From assembly GCA_965199935.1 (NCBI GenBank), contig CBDATD010000001.1, positions 927,575-991,574 of the forward strand: DNA of 64,000 bases, given 5' to 3'. This DNA comes from JAPPLG01 sp965199935. Lineage in GTDB: Bacteria > Bdellovibrionota > Bdellovibrionia > Bdellovibrionales > UBA1609. Below, one piece after another: positions 61,922-64,000 of the stretch; the stretch's first letter is position 1, and every line of letters begins with the position of its first letter. The position numbers and the translations under genes were made by a program. Under the pieces are notes generated by a model. It did not search any database, was not told the origin of the DNA, and saw only the letters and a program-made list of their open reading frames with translations.

Positions 61922-62575
61922 ATGAATTTTGTTCAAGAATTAAAATCTGAGCTGGCTCCATACCATTTGCTGAAACATACTTTTTATCGAAAGTGGGAGA
62001 AAGGAGAGATTTCCAAAAGCCAGTTGAAATATTACGCTGGTCAATACTACCACCATGTCTCCGCTTTTCCCCGCTATATCAGCGCTTTGCACTCTTTATG
62101 TGAAAATGCTCAAGACAGAAAAATTTTATTGGAAAACTTAAATGATGAAGAAGGCCGGCGCGGCGCTCCTCATCCAGAACTATGGATGCATTTTGCGGAG
62201 GGGCTGGGTCTAAAAAAAGAAGAAGTGCAAAATACTCCTTTGTGTGAAGAAATTAAAAATGTCATTGACACTTTTTTTTCATACTGCCGCTCCTCTTATC
62301 CTGAAGGGCTGTCAGCTCTTTATAGTTACGAATATCAAATACCTGAAACTGCCGAGACGAAGATGACAGGTTTGAAAAATCATTATCAGATAACAGATAA
62401 AAAAACTTTATCTTTCTTTGAAGAGCATAAATCCGCGGATGTTTATCATCGTCAAGCTATTGAGGTTTTATTGGAAAAATTTTCTGACAAAGAAAAAAAG
62501 CGGGCTAAAAAGTCAGCTGTTCTCATGGCTCAATCCTTATGGGGCTTTCTCACTCATGTTGAAAAAACAGCGTAA
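61922..62575 (+). CDS. CADD-like heme-oxygenase-fold protein
   Basis: 217-aa all-helical protein of the TenA/PqqC/CADD superfamily, starting at the ATG after GGGGGA. FYRKWEKGEISKSQLKYYAG, QYYHHVSAFPRYISALHS, LNDEEGRRGAPHPELW and YSYEYQIPETAETKM match the CADD branch, whose chlamydial member makes p-aminobenzoate from its own tyrosine, using a metal site, for folate synthesis. Potential metal ligands (Glu and His) are present. The host could use it to replace PabABC; this is inferred. TenA is the alternative, but the length and motifs fit CADD. Confidence 0.8.
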   Translation: MNFVQELKSELAPYHLLKHTFYRKWEKGEISKSQLKYYAGQYYHHVSAFPRYISALHSLCENAQDRKILLENLNDEEGRRGAPHPELWMHFAEGLGLKKEEVQNTPLCEEIKNVIDTFFSYCRSSYPEGLSALYSYEYQIPETAETKMTGLKNHYQITDKKTLSFFEEHKSADVYHRQAIEVLLEKFSDKEKKRAKKSAVLMAQSLWGFLTHVEKTA

Positions 62576-62609
62576 GAATTCTCTTGTCTGTATGTAGTTT
62601 TGCAGATAT

Positions 62610-62626
62610 GGATTCCTGCTTTCGCG
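62610..62626. repeat. Degenerate copy of the dispersed palindromic element
   Basis: GGATTCCTGCTTTCGCG is an inverted, slightly changed form of the cores at 1471 and 4137, located between the convergent CADD-like and 62636-63313 genes. Confidence 0.4.
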
Positions 62627-62635
62627 TGTGTAAGG

Positions 62636-63313
62636 TTAGAGTTCAATGACAAAAATGTCGTCCTCAGTCTCCGGCTGTTTAGAGATAACGGAAAAATCCT
62701 GAACTCCTGCTTTTTTAAAGTCAGCTCGAATCAGAACCCATGACTTGGGCCAGGAAAGAGAGACATTTTCAAATTTAATTTCAACGGTGTCTTCTTTAAA
62801 ACTTTCTTGTACAACGGGAGATTCTAATATCTTTTTAGCAGGTATGACAAAAGGGCCGATGTATTGGTGATCTTCGTTGACTGTGCAGTTTGTACTGATC
62901 TTCATACTCACTTTTTCTCCGTCCATGGCCAGCCCGTAGGCTTCAAAGAAGATATTTACTTGAGAGAAATTTTGGCAGACAAAGGAAGTATTGCCTGTTT
63001 CATCTGTATGCAGTAGATTGCCCAGGGCAAAAGAAATGTCATCCGCCTGGCTGTTTTCAAAAATTTTAGCTGTATTGAATAAGTTCTGGGGATCGGAATA
63101 CTTTGCATGGGATACAACTGCAATGTTTTCACCAGCATCTTCCGCAGAGGCCAAGCCCCTTGTTGAAAGGGTTGGATCTAGGGAAATGGAAATTTGTTTT
63201 TCCCAAGACTGAAAGCCTGTTCGGTATCCCACAACGTAAAAAAATAATGACAGAAAGACAAACACCAAAAAAATCAAAGAGGATTTTATTTTTTTTTTGC
63301 TAACAGCATCCAT
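62636..63313 (-). CDS. Single-pass membrane protein, unknown function
   Basis: About 225 aa from the ATG at 63313 (GAAGG upstream; the frame is open to 63349). One N-terminal TM helix (SLIFLVFVFLSLFFYVVGY) and a periplasmic domain rich in beta-strands (EDTVEIKFENVSLSWPKSWV). No known motif. It is about 60 bp downstream of pepA on the same strand, so the two may share a transcript. Confidence 0.6.
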   Translation of the reverse strand: MDAVSKKKIKSSLIFLVFVFLSLFFYVVGYRTGFQSWEKQISISLDPTLSTRGLASAEDAGENIAVVSHAKYSDPQNLFNTAKIFENSQADDISFALGNLLHTDETGNTSFVCQNFSQVNIFFEAYGLAMDGEKVSMKISTNCTVNEDHQYIGPFVIPAKKILESPVVQESFKEDTVEIKFENVSLSWPKSWVLIRADFKKAGVQDFSVISKQPETEDDIFVIEL

Positions 63314-63375
63314 ACCTTCATTGTAGAGGGAGGAGAGGAAAAATTTCAAGTTTTTAAAGTGCGTTTAGGTCCAGT

Positions 63376-64000
63376 TTATTTTTTGATGTGGCTCAAAGCC
63401 AGCTCGTAAAAAGTGCGAACCATGACACCGGAAGCTCCTTTTCCCTGACAGTAACTCAACCTTTTTGAAACATTCCAAGCCGTGCCTGCAATATCAAAGT
63501 GCGCCCATGGAATGTTTTTATCTACAAAATGCTCCAGAAAAGCCGCGGCTGTTGCGCTCCCTGCTCCCCTTGTAGAGGAAATATTGGCCGCATCAGCCAC
63601 AGTGCTTTTTATATCTTCAACGTGGTCATCCACCAAAGGCATAGCCCAAACACTTTCCCCTGATTTTTTGGCAGTCTCCTCTATCCTTTTTCTTAAAGAC
63701 TTATCTCTCGTAAAAAAACCTGTGTGAGAATTACCGAGTGCAACAACCATAGCTCCTGTTAATGTGGCGGCATCGTAGATCACTGCCGGCTTTTTTTCAC
63801 TCGCATAAGACAAGGCATCTGCTAAAATGAGACGGCCCTCCGCATCGGTATTCAGAACTTCCATTGTTTTTCCATTTCTGGCTTTAAGAACATCTCCGGG
63901 CTTATTGGCAGAGGCTCCAGGCATATTTTCTGTTGCTGAAATAAAAGCAATGGCGTTGATTTTTAATTTCATGCGGGAGATGGCCAGCATAGCTCCGGCA
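63376..64000 (-). CDS. pepA: Leucyl aminopeptidase (3' part; gene continues beyond the window)
   Basis: C-terminal ~205 residues of a cytosolic two-metal M17 aminopeptidase. The signature NTDAEGRLILADAL with metal ligands Asp and Glu is present, as are MPGASANKPGDVLKARNGKT, VYDAATLTGAMVVALGNSH and WAHFDIAGTAW. The start lies to the right of position 64000. Confidence 0.93.
   Translation of the reverse strand, partial: AGAMLAISRMKLKINAIAFISATENMPGASANKPGDVLKARNGKTMEVLNTDAEGRLILADALSYASEKKPAVIYDAATLTGAMVVALGNSHTGFFTRDKSLRKRIEETAKKSGESVWAMPLVDDHVEDIKSTVADAANISSTRGAGSATAAAFLEHFVDKNIPWAHFDIAGTAWNVSKRLSYCQGKGASGVMVRTFYELALSHIKK

Overview
The window appears to come from the chromosome of a Gram-negative, AT-rich bacterium. 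Housekeeping genes support this: lnt, ftsB, IHF-alpha, FeoAB, an ETF-ubiquinone oxidoreductase, pheST, polA, eno and pepA. The pheST / ihfA / merR neighbourhood recalls deltaproteobacterial or Bdellovibrionota-type genomes, but this placement is tentative. Two chromosomal blocks (1-1.5 kb and 37-64 kb) flank a long accessory block (1.5-37 kb), most of which looks like a defence island.

Layout. 0.2-1.5 kb: enolase. 1.5-4.0 kb: a HipA-type kinase module (HipT plus a HipS-HTH fusion) and a heptad-repeat protein with a nuclease-like C-terminus. 4.2-15.3 kb: a complete type V CRISPR-Cas locus on the minus strand, in the order effector 2, cas12a, cas4, cas1, cas2, leader, then an array of 19 identical 36-bp repeats and 18 spacers. 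Effector 2 (1264 aa) has a RuvC triad and a four-Cys zinc ribbon and is best read as Cas12a2, the RNA-activated collateral nuclease that uses Cas12a-like crRNAs. A DNA-targeting and an RNA-triggered effector thus appear to share one array. 15.7-19.7 kb: small ORF, HAD phosphatase, membrane protein, a DUF2188-RES pair and a Xre regulator. 20.1-21.2 kb: a pilin-like gene. 21.3-23.5 kb: Shedu-type nuclease and a PIN-like protein. 23.6-25.9 kb: a retron-like unit (reverse transcriptase, a structured msr-msd candidate, a winged-helix protein and a HEPN protein). 26.7-28.2 kb: a DprA-like / phosphoribosyltransferase pair resembling ShosTA. 28.8-31.5 kb: SIR2-HerA. 32.0-33.1 kb: a single-chain DarT-DarG fusion. 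33.3-36.9 kb: two DUF4143-type ATPases and a secreted protein.

37-52.9 kb holds lnt, a zinc-ribbon protein, ftsB-polA, merR, ihfA, pheST, feoAB, tag and ETF-QO. A cassette of three secreted proteins preceded by a nine-G tract sits between ihfA and pheT.

53-64 kb is a second, rearranged accessory zone. A prepilin-like gene is out of frame at a nine-G tract, which suggests phase variation. Its 1.23-kb unit is partly duplicated around a Fic gene. A leucine-rich-repeat protein follows. A type II restriction-modification cassette is flanked by perfect 106-bp direct repeats of the 3' end of the small gene it abuts. rpmE2, a CADD-like protein and the 3' part of pepA complete the window.

Most defence modules belong to recognisable families. 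The most noteworthy items are the Cas12a/Cas12a2 dual locus, the retron whose RNA overlaps its RT gene and whose neighbours (HEPN and winged-helix) I cannot match to a retron type, the single-chain DarTG, the HipS-HTH fusion and the poly-G switch with its duplicated unit. All calls come from reading the sequence and remembered family motifs; no database search was run.
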